A DNA stretch of 64,000 nt, from the NCBI RefSeq assembly GCF_046097595.1, contig NZ_JBJUVG010000003.1, forward strand, positions 90,147 through 154,146, given 5' to 3'. Under the pieces are notes generated by a model. The model had not been told where the DNA came from and searched no databases. It saw only the letters and a list, made by a program, of their open reading frames with translations. Position 1 is the stretch's first letter, and the number at the start of each line of letters is the position of its first letter. This document shows, one piece after another, positions 8,229-16,988 of the stretch. The position numbers and the translations under genes were made by a program. The DNA comes from Peptococcus simiae. GTDB lineage: Bacteria > Bacillota > Peptococcia > Peptococcales > Peptococcaceae.

Positions 8229-8459
8229 ATGATTTTTGACAAAGTAAAAGACGCCATTGTAGAAACCCTGAACTGTGATGCTGAAGCGGTCACCATGGAA
8301 GCCCGCCTGCGGGAAGACCTGGACGCAGACTCCCTCGATGCAACGGAACTCATCATGAACCTGGAAGAAGCCTTCGGCCTGTCCATTTCCGATGAGGAAA
8401 GCCAACAACTCACCACCGTTGGGGATATTGTCAAGTACATCGAAAAAGCGCAGCAGTAA
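8229..8459 (+). CDS. acpP: Acyl carrier protein
   Basis: 76 residues, acidic, with the DADSLDATEL motif whose Ser35 carries 4'-phosphopantetheine. It holds the growing acyl chain during type II fatty acid synthesis. First gene of the acc-fab operon, behind a GAGGAGG ribosome site and three putative FabT operators. The leading position lets the most abundant product be read first. Length and four-helix pattern are normal for the family. Confidence 0.97.
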   Translation: MIFDKVKDAIVETLNCDAEAVTMEARLREDLDADSLDATELIMNLEEAFGLSISDEESQQLTTVGDIVKYIEKAQQ

Positions 8460-8473
8460 TTAAGGGCAGGGCC

Positions 8474-8920
8474 ATGACGATTGATGAGATTGAACGTTTA
8501 CTGCGGGCCTTTGACCGGAGCGGGGTTGCCCAGTTAACGGTGAAAACCGCTGACGGGACCGTCAAACTGAACAAGGCCCCGCTGGTGCAAGTGGCTTCGC
8601 CCGGCCCTCAAGGGCCTCTTCCGGTGCCCGTAGCGGCAGCAGAAGGGGCAGCCGGCCCTCTTGAAGAGGAACCGGCCTTTGCCACGGTGGAAGCCCCCCT
8701 GGCAGGTACTTTTTATGCGGCACCGGCTGAAGATGCCGATGCCTTTGTCCGGGTCGGTGACCACATTGAGGTCGGGCAAACCATTGGCATTATTGAAGCC
8801 ATGAAGGTTATGAATGATATCCCTTCAACGGTCAGTGGCCAGGTGGTTGCCATCTTACCGGCCAACGGTACGGTGATTGGGTATCACGATGTCATCTTAC
8901 AGGTGGAAGCGGATGTTTAA
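8474..8920 (+). CDS. accB: Biotin carboxyl carrier protein of acetyl-CoA carboxylase
   Basis: 148 residues. The N-terminal region is followed by a Pro/Ala-rich flexible linker (about 38-70), then the biotinyl domain with EAMKVMN; Lys111 is the biotinylation site. It shuttles carboxyl-biotin between AccC and AccA/AccD to form malonyl-CoA. It starts 14 bp after acpP with only a weak GGGCAGGG ribosome site, and overlaps accC by 8 bp. Confidence 0.95.
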   Translation: MTIDEIERLLRAFDRSGVAQLTVKTADGTVKLNKAPLVQVASPGPQGPLPVPVAAAEGAAGPLEEEPAFATVEAPLAGTFYAAPAEDADAFVRVGDHIEVGQTIGIIEAMKVMNDIPSTVSGQVVAILPANGTVIGYHDVILQVEADV

Positions 8921-10271
8921 AACAGTATGTATTGCCAACCGAGGCGAGGTGGCCGTTCGGATTATCCGGACCTGCCGGGATATGGGCATTAAAACCGTCC
9001 TTCCCTATGCTGAGCCGGATGCAGGCAGCCTGGCTGTAGCCCTGGCAGATACAGCCGTCTGTATTGGCCCGGCGGCCCTCAATGCCTCTTACCTAAATGC
9101 AGATGCTATTTTATCCGTAGCCTTGGCCTGTGAGGCCGAAGCGGTTCATCCGGGCTACGGATTTTTATCTGAAAACGCAGACTTTGCCCGCCAGGTTGCT
9201 GACCAGGGCCTGGTCTTTATCGGGCCGCCGGCAGAGGTCATCACCCAGATGGGGGATAAGATTGCGGCCCGGCAGCGGATGCGGGCAGCCGGGGTCCCGG
9301 TTATTCCGGGGTCCGATGGGCCGACAGCCAGTCTGGAAGAGGTCCTGGCGGTAGCTGAAGAAGGAGGTTACCCCCTGCTCTTGAAGGCAGCAGCCGGCGG
9401 TGGTGGCCGGGGCATGCGGCTGGTGGAAGCAGCAGAGGGGCTGGAAGAGGCCTTTTTGGCTGCCCAGCGGGAGTCGGAAGCGGCCTTTGGCGATGGCCGG
9501 CTCTATGCGGAAAAGTACTTGACCGGGGCCAAACACATTGAGGTGCAAATTGCCTGCGACCAGGCCGGGCACTGCATCCACCTGGGCGAACGGGACTGCT
9601 CCCTCCAGCACCGCCACCAAAAGGTCCTGGAAGAGACGCCCTGCCAACGCCTGTCGGCCGGCCTGCGGGAGGCCATTTGCCAGGCGGCGGTCCAGGCCGC
9701 CCAGGCAGTGGGCTATGTAGGGGTCGGGACTGTTGAATTTCTGGTCACCGCTGAGGGCGACTGGTACTTTATGGAGATGAACACCCGTCTCCAGGTCGAG
9801 CACCCCATTACCGAATGGGTGACCGGCATTGACCTGGTTCGGACCCAGCTGCGACTGGCTGAAGGCCTGGCCCTGGAATGGGCCCAGGAGGATATCCGCC
9901 TCCAGGGTCATGCCATCGAGTGCCGGATCAATGCCCAGGACCCGATGACCGGCTTCCGGCCCTCTGTGGGCCGGGTCGAATCCCTTCACCTGCCTGAGGG
10001 GCCCTTTGTCCGGGTGGACTCGGCCCTCCTGCCGGGGGAGGAGGTCTCGCCCTTTTATGACTCCCTCCTGGCCAAGGTCACCGTCTGGGGGGAAAGTCGG
10101 CAAATCGCTATCCGGCGGATGCGGCGGGCTCTGTCTGAGATTATTATTGAGGGCCTTGATACCACGACCGACTTACACTTTATGATCCTACACCACCGGG
10201 ATGTCATCCGTGGTGCCTATACGAGCCAATTTTTAGATGATCACCTGAAGGAACTGGTGGATTTATTATGA
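8913..10271 (+). CDS. accC: Biotin carboxylase subunit of acetyl-CoA carboxylase
   Basis: 452 residues. ATP-dependent carboxylation of the biotin on AccB. The ATP-grasp fold shows the glycine-rich loop KAAAGGGGRGMRLV, HIEVQIACD, FMEMNTRLQVEHPITE and the GHAIECRINAQDP motif. The start at 8913 begins with the conserved MFKTVCIANRGEVAVRII and overlaps the accB stop by 8 bp; a longer frame from 8877 would lie inside accB. Stop and start overlap as ATGA with accD. Confidence 0.96.
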   Translation: MFKTVCIANRGEVAVRIIRTCRDMGIKTVLPYAEPDAGSLAVALADTAVCIGPAALNASYLNADAILSVALACEAEAVHPGYGFLSENADFARQVADQGLVFIGPPAEVITQMGDKIAARQRMRAAGVPVIPGSDGPTASLEEVLAVAEEGGYPLLLKAAAGGGGRGMRLVEAAEGLEEAFLAAQRESEAAFGDGRLYAEKYLTGAKHIEVQIACDQAGHCIHLGERDCSLQHRHQKVLEETPCQRLSAGLREAICQAAVQAAQAVGYVGVGTVEFLVTAEGDWYFMEMNTRLQVEHPITEWVTGIDLVRTQLRLAEGLALEWAQEDIRLQGHAIECRINAQDPMTGFRPSVGRVESLHLPEGPFVRVDSALLPGEEVSPFYDSLLAKVTVWGESRQIAIRRMRRALSEIIIEGLDTTTDLHFMILHHRDVIRGAYTSQFLDDHLKELVDLL

Positions 10272-11146
10272 TGAGAGATGCTTTTTCCCAGCGGAAGGAC
10301 CGGCTCAAGGTCTTTCAGGCTGCCCGGGAGCGGCTCCTGCGCCGCCCGGCGCCGGATAGGGATGATTTACGAAATATCAACTGCCCACTGTGTGGCGGGC
10401 GAATCCTCATGGCCGACCTTCGGGCGGCCCTTTATGTCTGCCCGGCTTGTGGCCAGACCCTGCCTATGCCGGCCCATGCCCGGTTGGAAAACCTGCTGGA
10501 CCCCGGCACCATGAAAGAGCGGCAGGAGGGGCTTAAGACGACTAACCCCCTAGCCTTTCCCGGCTATAGCGACAAGTTGGACCGGGCCCGGCGGCAAAGC
10601 GGGCTGAATGACTCGGTGGTGACCGCTACCGGCCGGATTGACGGCCTGGCAGTGGCCATTGCCTGCATGGACAGCCGCTTTATGATGGGCAGCATGGGGG
10701 TGGTCTGTGGGGAAAAACTGGTGAGCCTGATTGAACATGCCACCAAGCGCAAGCTTCCCCTGGTTATCGTCGCCACCAGCGGCGGGGCCCGGATGCAGGA
10801 AGGCATTTTATCCCTGATGCAGATGGCCCGGACCAGCCAGGCCCTCAACCACTTCCATGCCGCCGGCCTCTTATACATCGTGGTCCTGACCGATCCCACC
10901 ACCGGTGGGGTCATGGCCAGTTTTGCCAGCCTGGCGGATATCACCCTGGCCGAGCCCGGTGCCCTCATCGGCTTTGCCGGCCCCCGGGTCATCCAACAAA
11001 CAGTCGGCGGTGACCTGCCGGAAGGCTTTCAGCGGGCAGCAGCCCAGCTGGAGAACGGCTTTATTGACGCCATTGTGCCCCGGGAAGACCTGCGCCGGGA
11101 ATTACAGTTTTACTTAACCATCCACCGAAAGGAGGGTCGCCTGTGA
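10268..11146 (+). CDS. accD: Acetyl-CoA carboxylase carboxyltransferase subunit beta
   Basis: 292 residues. An N-terminal zinc ribbon (NCPLCGGRI and VCPACGQTL, about residues 39-62) precedes the crotonase-like carboxyltransferase core with SGGARMQEG, TDPTTGGVMASFA and LIGFAGPRVI. With AccA it transfers the carboxyl group from biotin to acetyl-CoA. It overlaps accC by 4 bp and accA by 4 bp. Confidence 0.96.
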   Translation: MMRDAFSQRKDRLKVFQAARERLLRRPAPDRDDLRNINCPLCGGRILMADLRAALYVCPACGQTLPMPAHARLENLLDPGTMKERQEGLKTTNPLAFPGYSDKLDRARRQSGLNDSVVTATGRIDGLAVAIACMDSRFMMGSMGVVCGEKLVSLIEHATKRKLPLVIVATSGGARMQEGILSLMQMARTSQALNHFHAAGLLYIVVLTDPTTGGVMASFASLADITLAEPGALIGFAGPRVIQQTVGGDLPEGFQRAAAQLENGFIDAIVPREDLRRELQFYLTIHRKEGRL

Positions 11147-11934
11147 CCGCTTATGAAACCGTCCGCCTGGCCCGGAGCCAGGGCCGGATCAATGGGAGCC
11201 GGCTTTTACAGGCCATTATCGATGACTTCCATGAGCTGCATGGCGACCGGCTGACCGGCGATGACCCGGCCATTATCGGGGGGCTAGGCTACTTAGATGG
11301 CCAGGCCGTCACCGTCCTGGTCCAGGAACGGGGCCGGACCCTGGAAGAAAATGAACGGGTCCGTTTTGGTATGCCCATGCCGGAAGGCTACCGGAAGGCT
11401 ATCCGGCTTATGCGCCAGGCGGAAAAATTTGGCCGGCCGGTCATCACCCTGGTGGATACCCCCGGGGCCTACCCGGGCATTGAGGCAGAAAACCGGGGCC
11501 AGGCGGCAGCCATTGCTGAGTGCCTGGCCACTATGCTCAGCCTCAGGGTTCCGACCCTGTCTTTGGTCATCGGAGAAGGGGGGTCCGGCGGTGCCCTGGC
11601 CCTGGCCGTCGCTGACCGGCTCTACATGATGGAGCACAGCGTTTTCTCGGTCATATCGCCGGAGGCCTGTGCCAGTATTTTATTCAAAGACCCCAGCCGG
11701 GCGCCGGAAGCGGCGGAGGCCCTCCACTTGCAGGCGGCCGACCTCCACGATATGGGCATCTGTGACGGGGTCTTTGGCGAAGCCGGCCAGGATATTACCC
11801 AGCTGGCGGCCAGCATCCGGCAGACCTTCTCTGACAGCCTGAAGCGCTTGCGGAAGGTGAGTGACCGGGACCTGCCGGAAAACCGTTACCGGCGTTATCG
11901 AAAGGTGGGGATGAGCCATGTATTCAGTGGATGA
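11143..11934 (+). CDS. accA: Acetyl-CoA carboxylase carboxyltransferase subunit alpha
   Basis: 263 residues from a GTG start overlapping the accD stop (GTGA). Shorter than the roughly 319-residue Escherichia coli protein because the N-terminal helical extension is absent, as in other Bacillota. Core motifs are HGDRLTGDDPAIIGG, TLVDTPGAYPGIEAE, GEGGSGGALAL and SVISPEACASILF. It forms the alpha2-beta2 carboxyltransferase with AccD. Its last 17 bp overlap the MarR-type regulator. Confidence 0.95.
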   Translation: MTAYETVRLARSQGRINGSRLLQAIIDDFHELHGDRLTGDDPAIIGGLGYLDGQAVTVLVQERGRTLEENERVRFGMPMPEGYRKAIRLMRQAEKFGRPVITLVDTPGAYPGIEAENRGQAAAIAECLATMLSLRVPTLSLVIGEGGSGGALALAVADRLYMMEHSVFSVISPEACASILFKDPSRAPEAAEALHLQAADLHDMGICDGVFGEAGQDITQLAASIRQTFSDSLKRLRKVSDRDLPENRYRRYRKVGMSHVFSG

Positions 11935-12385
11935 AAATCAGGCCAAAGAAACAATGAATCGCTTTTTAGTGGATATTTTTAACCAAATTCTGGGCATTGA
12001 AGAAGACTGGCTAAAGGACCGGTTTGACGGTGATATCACCGTCGCTGAGGCCCATATGCTGGTGGCCATTGGCGAGCGGGAGCACGGGGCCATGAGTGAT
12101 GTGGCCCGGCACGCCGCCTTGACCAATGGCACCGTGACCACAGCCGTTAAAAAATTGGAGAAGAAGGGCTATGTCCTCCGGACCAGGGATGAAGAGGACC
12201 GGCGCAAGTTGCGGGTCCGCCTGACTGCGTCCGGCCAGGCCGCTGTCCAGGCCCATGGGGCCTTTCATACCGCCCTCTGTGACGGGATCTGGCAAAACCT
12301 AGATGATCAGATGCGGACCCCCTTTATCAAGGGGCTGTCTGAAGCGATTGCCGTCCTCAAGGGGATGCGGGAGGATTTGAAATGA
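11918..12385 (+). CDS. fabT: MarR-family regulator, probable FabT repressor of fatty acid synthesis
   Basis: 155 residues with a winged helix-turn-helix: TVAEAHMLVAIGE, then MSDVARHAALTNGTVTTAVKKLEKKGYV as recognition region, and the wing RDEEDRRKLRVRLTASG. FabT proteins are MarR-type repressors that bind TTTGATTATCAAA-like sites and use acyl-ACP as corepressor. Three such sites sit at the promoter of this same operon, so autoregulation of the whole acc-fab operon is likely. The gene lies unusually between accA and fabH, not near the front of the operon. Specificity for acyl-ACP is not readable from sequence. Confidence 0.8.
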   Translation: MYSVDENQAKETMNRFLVDIFNQILGIEEDWLKDRFDGDITVAEAHMLVAIGEREHGAMSDVARHAALTNGTVTTAVKKLEKKGYVLRTRDEEDRRKLRVRLTASGQAAVQAHGAFHTALCDGIWQNLDDQMRTPFIKGLSEAIAVLKGMREDLK

Positions 12386-13329
12386 TGCCCGGCTTACGGA
12401 TTATCGGTACAGGGGCCCGGGCCGGCAGCCGGCGGGTCAGCAATGCAGACCTCTGCACCCGGCTGGATTCCAGCGATGAATGGATCCGGACCCGGACAGG
12501 TATCTGCGCCCGCCACCTGGCCGGTCCTGACGAAAGGGTCGAGGACCTGGCTGCGGCAGCGGCCCGCCAAGCCCTGGACCGGGCAGCCATTGCCCCGTCC
12601 TCTATCAGCCTGGTCATTGTGGCCACCTTCAGCCCCGCCGGCCGGATGCCGGCTGTGGCCACTGGCCTGGTTGGGGCCCTGGGCCTGGGCGAAGGGGTCC
12701 TGGCCTTTGACTTAAATGGGGCCTGTACCGGCTTTGTCCAAGCCCTGGACTGTGCCCGGAGCTTTTTGGCCACCCGGCCGGCCGGCCAACGGGCCCTGGT
12801 CGTCGGGGCGGAAATTATCTCCCACTGGGTCGACTGGTCTGACCGGGGGACGGCCGTCCTCTTTGGTGACGGGGCCGGGGCCCTTATTGTGGAACAGGCG
12901 CCGACCCTGTATGTAGCCCAGTTCGGCGTCCGGACCCAGCCGGAGGCTCTGACCGTCCAACCGGATGCGACCGGCCAATCGGTGGTCCGGATGGATGGCC
13001 AGGCCATCTTCCGCTTTGCCCTGCGGCAGGTCCCGGCCCTGATCCGGGACTTGACTGACCAGGCCGGCCTTGCACCGGACGGGGTCAGTCATTTTATCCT
13101 GCACCAGGCCAACGGGCGAATCCTGGACAAGGTTGCCCAGCACCTGGACCTGCCGAAGGATCGTTTTTACTTAAATATCGGCGAGCTGGGGAATACCTCA
13201 GCCGCCTCTGTACCCTTGGCCTTAGACCAATGGATAACAGAAAAACCGCCCGTAGGCGGAGAAAAAGTTGTATTGGCCGGCTTTGGGGCCGGGCTCACTT
13301 GGGGAGGAATCATTTTTGAATGGTCATAA
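12382..13329 (+). CDS. fabH: 3-oxoacyl-ACP synthase III
   Basis: 315 residues. Condenses acetyl- or branched acyl-CoA with malonyl-ACP to start fatty acid chains. The Cys-His-Asn triad is visible: Cys115 in NGACTGFV, His241 in ILHQANGRILD, Asn271 in ELGNTSAASVP. It overlaps the fabT stop as ATGATG. The next gene begins inside its last codons. Whether the starter is straight or branched cannot be told. Confidence 0.96.
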   Translation: MMPGLRIIGTGARAGSRRVSNADLCTRLDSSDEWIRTRTGICARHLAGPDERVEDLAAAAARQALDRAAIAPSSISLVIVATFSPAGRMPAVATGLVGALGLGEGVLAFDLNGACTGFVQALDCARSFLATRPAGQRALVVGAEIISHWVDWSDRGTAVLFGDGAGALIVEQAPTLYVAQFGVRTQPEALTVQPDATGQSVVRMDGQAIFRFALRQVPALIRDLTDQAGLAPDGVSHFILHQANGRILDKVAQHLDLPKDRFYLNIGELGNTSAASVPLALDQWITEKPPVGGEKVVLAGFGAGLTWGGIIFEWS

Positions 13330-14299
13330 ATTAACAGAACTGCTAAATATCCGCTATCCTTTCATCCAGGGCGGAATGGCTCGGATTGCGACCGGGACCT
13401 TTGCGGCCCAGGTATCCAATGCCGGGGGCCTTGGGGTCATCGGGTCGGGCAGCATGGAAGTCCAGCACCTGGAGGCCAATATCCGTGACTGTAAGGCCCT
13501 CCTGGAACCGGGCCGGACCTGGGCGGTCAACCTCATGATGATGAACCCCCACTGTGATGACTTGGTTGAGGTCATCATCCGGGAAAAGGTCCCGGTGGTC
13601 ACGACCGGGGCCGGGAGCCCGGCGGCCTATGTGAGCCGGCTCCAGGAAGCCGGCTGCCAGGTCTGGCCGGTTATCGCCTCCCCCCTGATGGCCAAACGGA
13701 TGGCCCGGTTGGGGGTCAATGGCCTGATCGCTGAAGGCTGTGAGGCCGGTGGCCATGTCGGTTCCTTTACGACCATGTCCCTCCTGCCCCAGGTCATTGC
13801 CGCTGTAGACCTGCCTGTGGTGGCAGCCGGCGGCATTGTCACCGGGCGCCAGGCCCTGGCGGCCTATGCCCTGGGGGCTGTCGGTTTCCAAATCGGGACG
13901 GTCTTACTGGCCGCCGAAGAATGCCCCATCCATGACAATTACCGCGAACGGGTCCTAGGGGCCCGGCTGGAGGATGTGGTGACCATTGGCCGGATTGGGG
14001 GCACAGCGACCCAAATGCTCAAAAACCCCATGACCCGGGCCTACTTAAAGATGGAACGGGAGGGGGCTGACTGGGAAACCCTGGAACGGTTCTCCCTGGG
14101 TGGCCTGGCCAAGGCTGTTTTACATGGGGACAAAGACAACGGGGCCATGATGGCCGGCCAGAGCGTCGGCCTGGTCGACCAAGTGCGCCCCCTCAAGGAT
14201 ATTTTCGCAGGCCTCATGGCAGACATGGACCAAGGCCTGCATGACCTGCTCGCAGACTGGGAGGCGGAAGGACCATGGAAATCAACGGACACCATTTAG
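13316..14299 (+). CDS. fabK: Enoyl-ACP reductase II (FMN-dependent)
   Basis: 327 residues from a TTG at 13316, which follows GGGGAGGA at 7 bp; the in-frame ATG at 13268 lies deep inside fabH and has no ribosome site. A TIM-barrel flavoprotein of the nitronate monooxygenase/FabK family, with IQGGMARIATGTFA, GLIAEGCEAGGHVG and PVVAAGGIVTGRQA. It reduces trans-2-enoyl-ACP with NAD(P)H, the last step of each elongation cycle. No FabI-type reductase is present in the operon. It overlaps the downstream FabX-like gene by 25 bp. Confidence 0.93.
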   Translation: MNGHKLTELLNIRYPFIQGGMARIATGTFAAQVSNAGGLGVIGSGSMEVQHLEANIRDCKALLEPGRTWAVNLMMMNPHCDDLVEVIIREKVPVVTTGAGSPAAYVSRLQEAGCQVWPVIASPLMAKRMARLGVNGLIAEGCEAGGHVGSFTTMSLLPQVIAAVDLPVVAAGGIVTGRQALAAYALGAVGFQIGTVLLAAEECPIHDNYRERVLGARLEDVVTIGRIGGTATQMLKNPMTRAYLKMEREGADWETLERFSLGGLAKAVLHGDKDNGAMMAGQSVGLVDQVRPLKDIFAGLMADMDQGLHDLLADWEAEGPWKSTDTI

Positions 14300-15333
14300 A
14301 CCGCCCTCTGGCCCAGGGCGGCATGGGGATTGGTATCTCTCTGGATGGCCTGGCCGGGGCAGTGGCCCGGGCCGGTGGCCTGGGGGTCCTGTCCTCTGCC
14401 TACGCCGGTCTCCACGAGCCGGGCTTCTGGGATGACCCCAAGGGGGTCAGCCTCAAGGCCCTGACCCGGCGGATTCGCCAGGCCCGGGACCGGGCCGGCG
14501 ACCGGGGGCTCGTTGGGGTCAATATCATGCGGGCAGTGAGTGATTATAAGGAACAAGTCCAGGCAGCCCTGGCCGGCGGTGTCGATGTGATCATCTCCGG
14601 CGCCGGCCTGCCCCTGGAATTACCTAAATTGGTCGGCAAGGCCTCGGTCCTCTTGGCACCGGTGGTCTCCGGCGGCCGGGTGGCCAACCTTATTTGCCGC
14701 TACTGGCTCAAGCACGCTAATCGGCTACCGGACCTGGTCGTTGTCGAAGGCCCCTTTGCCGGCGGCCACCTGGGCTTTAAAGACGAAGAATTAGCGGCTG
14801 ACCGGGAACCGGCCCTGGCTGACCTGGTCAGAGAGGTCCGGAAGGCCCTGGCCCCTTACGAAGAAAAAAAGGGCCGGCCCATTCCCATCATTGCCGCCGG
14901 TGGCCTGGTCGACCGGGCTGATGTCCAGGCGGCCCTGGAAGTGGCCGATATTGCCCAGCTGGGCACCCGCTTTATCGCCACCGATGAATGTGATGCCGAC
15001 CAGGCCTTTAAGGACCGGATTATCCAGGCCCGGGACGAAGACGTCATGGTCATTGAAAGCCCGGTCGGGATGCCGGGCCGGGCCCTAAAAAGCCCCCTGA
15101 CCCTGGCCATTGCCCAGGGGGACCGGCGTCCACCGGCGACCTGCTACAAGTGCCTGGGCCCCTGTAACCCGGCCACGACCCCTTATTGTATATCTCGGGC
15201 CCTGGTGGCCTCTGCCCAGGGGGACTGGGAAAATGGCCTCTTCTTTAGCGGGGCCCATGTTGGAAAAATTAACCGGCAGACCCCGGTCGCCGATGTCTTT
15301 ACGGAAGTCCTCAGGGAAGGAGGGACCCTATGA
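14275..15333 (+). CDS. FabX-like nitronate monooxygenase-family flavoprotein with Fe-S cysteine motif
   Basis: 352 residues, TIM-barrel NMO fold, clearly distinct from the FabK encoded just before it. Motifs are AQGGMGIGISLDGLAG, IISGAGLPLELP, VEGPFAGGHLGFK (His165), PIIAAGGLVDRADV and ESPVGMPGRALKSP. Near the C-terminus is CYKCLGPCNPATTPYC (Cys290, 293, 297, 305). I recall the same His and cysteine arrangement in Helicobacter pylori FabX, an FMN and [4Fe-4S] enzyme that dehydrogenates and isomerises decanoyl-ACP to make unsaturated fatty acids. Its place between fabK and fabD supports a role in acyl-ACP chemistry. A generic nitronate monooxygenase is the alternative. FabX activity is inferred. 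Confidence 0.72.
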   Translation: MEINGHHLDRPLAQGGMGIGISLDGLAGAVARAGGLGVLSSAYAGLHEPGFWDDPKGVSLKALTRRIRQARDRAGDRGLVGVNIMRAVSDYKEQVQAALAGGVDVIISGAGLPLELPKLVGKASVLLAPVVSGGRVANLICRYWLKHANRLPDLVVVEGPFAGGHLGFKDEELAADREPALADLVREVRKALAPYEEKKGRPIPIIAAGGLVDRADVQAALEVADIAQLGTRFIATDECDADQAFKDRIIQARDEDVMVIESPVGMPGRALKSPLTLAIAQGDRRPPATCYKCLGPCNPATTPYCISRALVASAQGDWENGLFFSGAHVGKINRQTPVADVFTEVLREGGTL

Positions 15334-16259
15334 TCTGTCTACTTTACGCCGGTCAAGGGAGCCAGGCGGTCGGCATGGGTCTGGACTTTTATGAAGCCGA
15401 CCCGGACGCCAAGGCCCTTTATGATCGCTACCCTCAAATCCGGGAGGCCTCTTTTTACGGCCCCCAGGAAAGTCTGAATGAAACGGCCATGACCCAACCG
15501 GCCATGGGCCTTTTTGCCGCCGTGGTGACCGATTACCTGACCACCCGCGGTCTTGCCCCGGATATGGCTATGGGCCTGTCCCTGGGCGAATACAGTGCCC
15601 TTTATGCTGCCGGCAGCTTTTCAAGTGACCAGCTGGTTCAACTGCTCGAGGTCCGGGGGGCTGCCATGCAGGAAGCGGGCCAGCTGAGGCCCGGCGCTAT
15701 GGCAGCCGTCCTCGGTCTGGACCGGGACCGGGTCGGGGCTATTTGTGCCGACCTGGCAGCTGAGACCGGCCAGGTCATTGCCCTGGCCAATGATAACGCC
15801 CCGGCCCAGCAGGTCATCGGTGGCGAAAAGGCCGCCCTGGAAGAGGCGACCCAGCGGCTCAAGGCCGCCGGCGCCCGGCGGATTGTGCCCCTGCAGGTGA
15901 GCGGGGCCTTCCACACCCCCCTCATGGCCCCGGCTGCAGAAGCCCTGGCCAAGGCCCTGGCCCAGACCCCGCCCCGGGCCCCCCGGATACCGGTGCTGGC
16001 CAATGCCTCAGCTGGCCGGCTGGCCGATGATGGGGTGACAGAGAGCCTGCTTGCCCAGCTGACCTCCCCCGTCCGCCTGGTGGAGAGCTTTGAACAAGCC
16101 GCCGCCCTGGGGGCCCGGACCTTTATTGAAATTGGCCCGGGCAAGGTCCTGACCGGCCTGGTCCGGAAGGCCCTGGGCCGGGACCTGGCGGTGTATGCTG
16201 TAGAAACCCTGGCAGAGGCAGATGACCTACTGGCCTATTTAGGAGGAAAAGATGACTGA
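15330..16259 (+). CDS. fabD: Malonyl-CoA:ACP transacylase
   Basis: 309 residues. Moves malonyl from CoA to ACP. The GLSLGEYSAL nucleophile elbow holds Ser84, SGAFHTPLM holds His195, and the N-terminal LYAGQGSQAVGMG and the QQVIGG motif are typical. It overlaps the upstream gene as ATGA and fabG by 8 bp. Confidence 0.96.
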   Translation: MICLLYAGQGSQAVGMGLDFYEADPDAKALYDRYPQIREASFYGPQESLNETAMTQPAMGLFAAVVTDYLTTRGLAPDMAMGLSLGEYSALYAAGSFSSDQLVQLLEVRGAAMQEAGQLRPGAMAAVLGLDRDRVGAICADLAAETGQVIALANDNAPAQQVIGGEKAALEEATQRLKAAGARRIVPLQVSGAFHTPLMAPAAEALAKALAQTPPRAPRIPVLANASAGRLADDGVTESLLAQLTSPVRLVESFEQAAALGARTFIEIGPGKVLTGLVRKALGRDLAVYAVETLAEADDLLAYLGGKDD

Positions 16260-16980
16260 AGCAAAGAAAACCGTCCTGGTCACCGGGGCTACCGGTGACA
16301 TCGGCCGGGCCATTGTGGCAGCCTTAACTGAAGCGGGCTGGCAGGTCCTGGCCCACTACCATGCCAACCAAAAAGCCGCTGATGACCTGGTCCAGACCTA
16401 TGAGGCCATCCCCCTTCAGGCTGACCTGAGCCAGCCCGGAGCAGCCAGCGACCTGGTAGACGCTGCCCTGGAGGCGGTGGGCCATATCGATGCCCTGGTC
16501 AATAATGCCGGCGTCACCAGAGATGGCATGCTGATGAAAATGACCGATGAAGACTATTTCACCGTCATGAATGCCAACCTCTACTCCGCCTTTGCCACCT
16601 GTCGGGCCCTCTGCCGGCCCATGATGCGCCAGCGCCATGGGCGAATTGTCAACATGGCCTCGGTGGTCGGCCTGACCGGCAACAGTGCCCAGGCCAATTA
16701 TGCCGCCAGTAAGGCCGGCCTCATCGGCTTGACCAAGAGTCTAGCCCGGGAACTGGCCCCGCGGGGCATTACCGCGAATGCGGTGGCACCGGGCTTTATA
16801 GAAACCAAGATGACCGCGGTCCTCCCGGGAGAAGTCAAAGACAAGAGCCTCAACCGGATTCCCCTGGCCCGCTTTGGCCAGCCGGAAGACGTGGCCCAGG
16901 CCGTGGCCTTTTTACTGGACGACCGGGCTGCCTATATCACTGGCCAAGTGCTGGCGGTAGATGGCGGCATGGTCATGTAG
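16252..16980 (+). CDS. fabG: 3-oxoacyl-ACP reductase
   Basis: 242 residues, a classical short-chain dehydrogenase. NADPH-binding GATGDIGRAI and the NNAG motif are followed by the catalytic Ser in NMASVVG, and Tyr150 and Lys154 in NYAASKAGL. The C-terminal YITGQVLAVDGGMVM is standard. It reduces 3-oxoacyl-ACP to 3-hydroxyacyl-ACP. Start within fabD after AGGAGGAAAAG. Confidence 0.96.
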   Translation: MTEAKKTVLVTGATGDIGRAIVAALTEAGWQVLAHYHANQKAADDLVQTYEAIPLQADLSQPGAASDLVDAALEAVGHIDALVNNAGVTRDGMLMKMTDEDYFTVMNANLYSAFATCRALCRPMMRQRHGRIVNMASVVGLTGNSAQANYAASKAGLIGLTKSLARELAPRGITANAVAPGFIETKMTAVLPGEVKDKSLNRIPLARFGQPEDVAQAVAFLLDDRAAYITGQVLAVDGGMVM

Positions 16981-16988
16981 GAGGAATT

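Noticed and set aside
9165..10103. 312-codon open frame opposite accC
   Set aside because: It is a GC-rich antisense shadow: Pro/Gly/Arg-rich product, no ribosome site, fully inside a conserved gene. Similar antisense frames in lutB, fabH, fabF and atpA were rejected for the same reason.
13268..13315. Longer FabK starting at ATG 13268
   Set aside because: The 16 extra residues are the fabH coding sequence in another frame; the TTG at 13316 has a strong ribosome site and begins the conserved LTELLNIRYPFIQGG segment.
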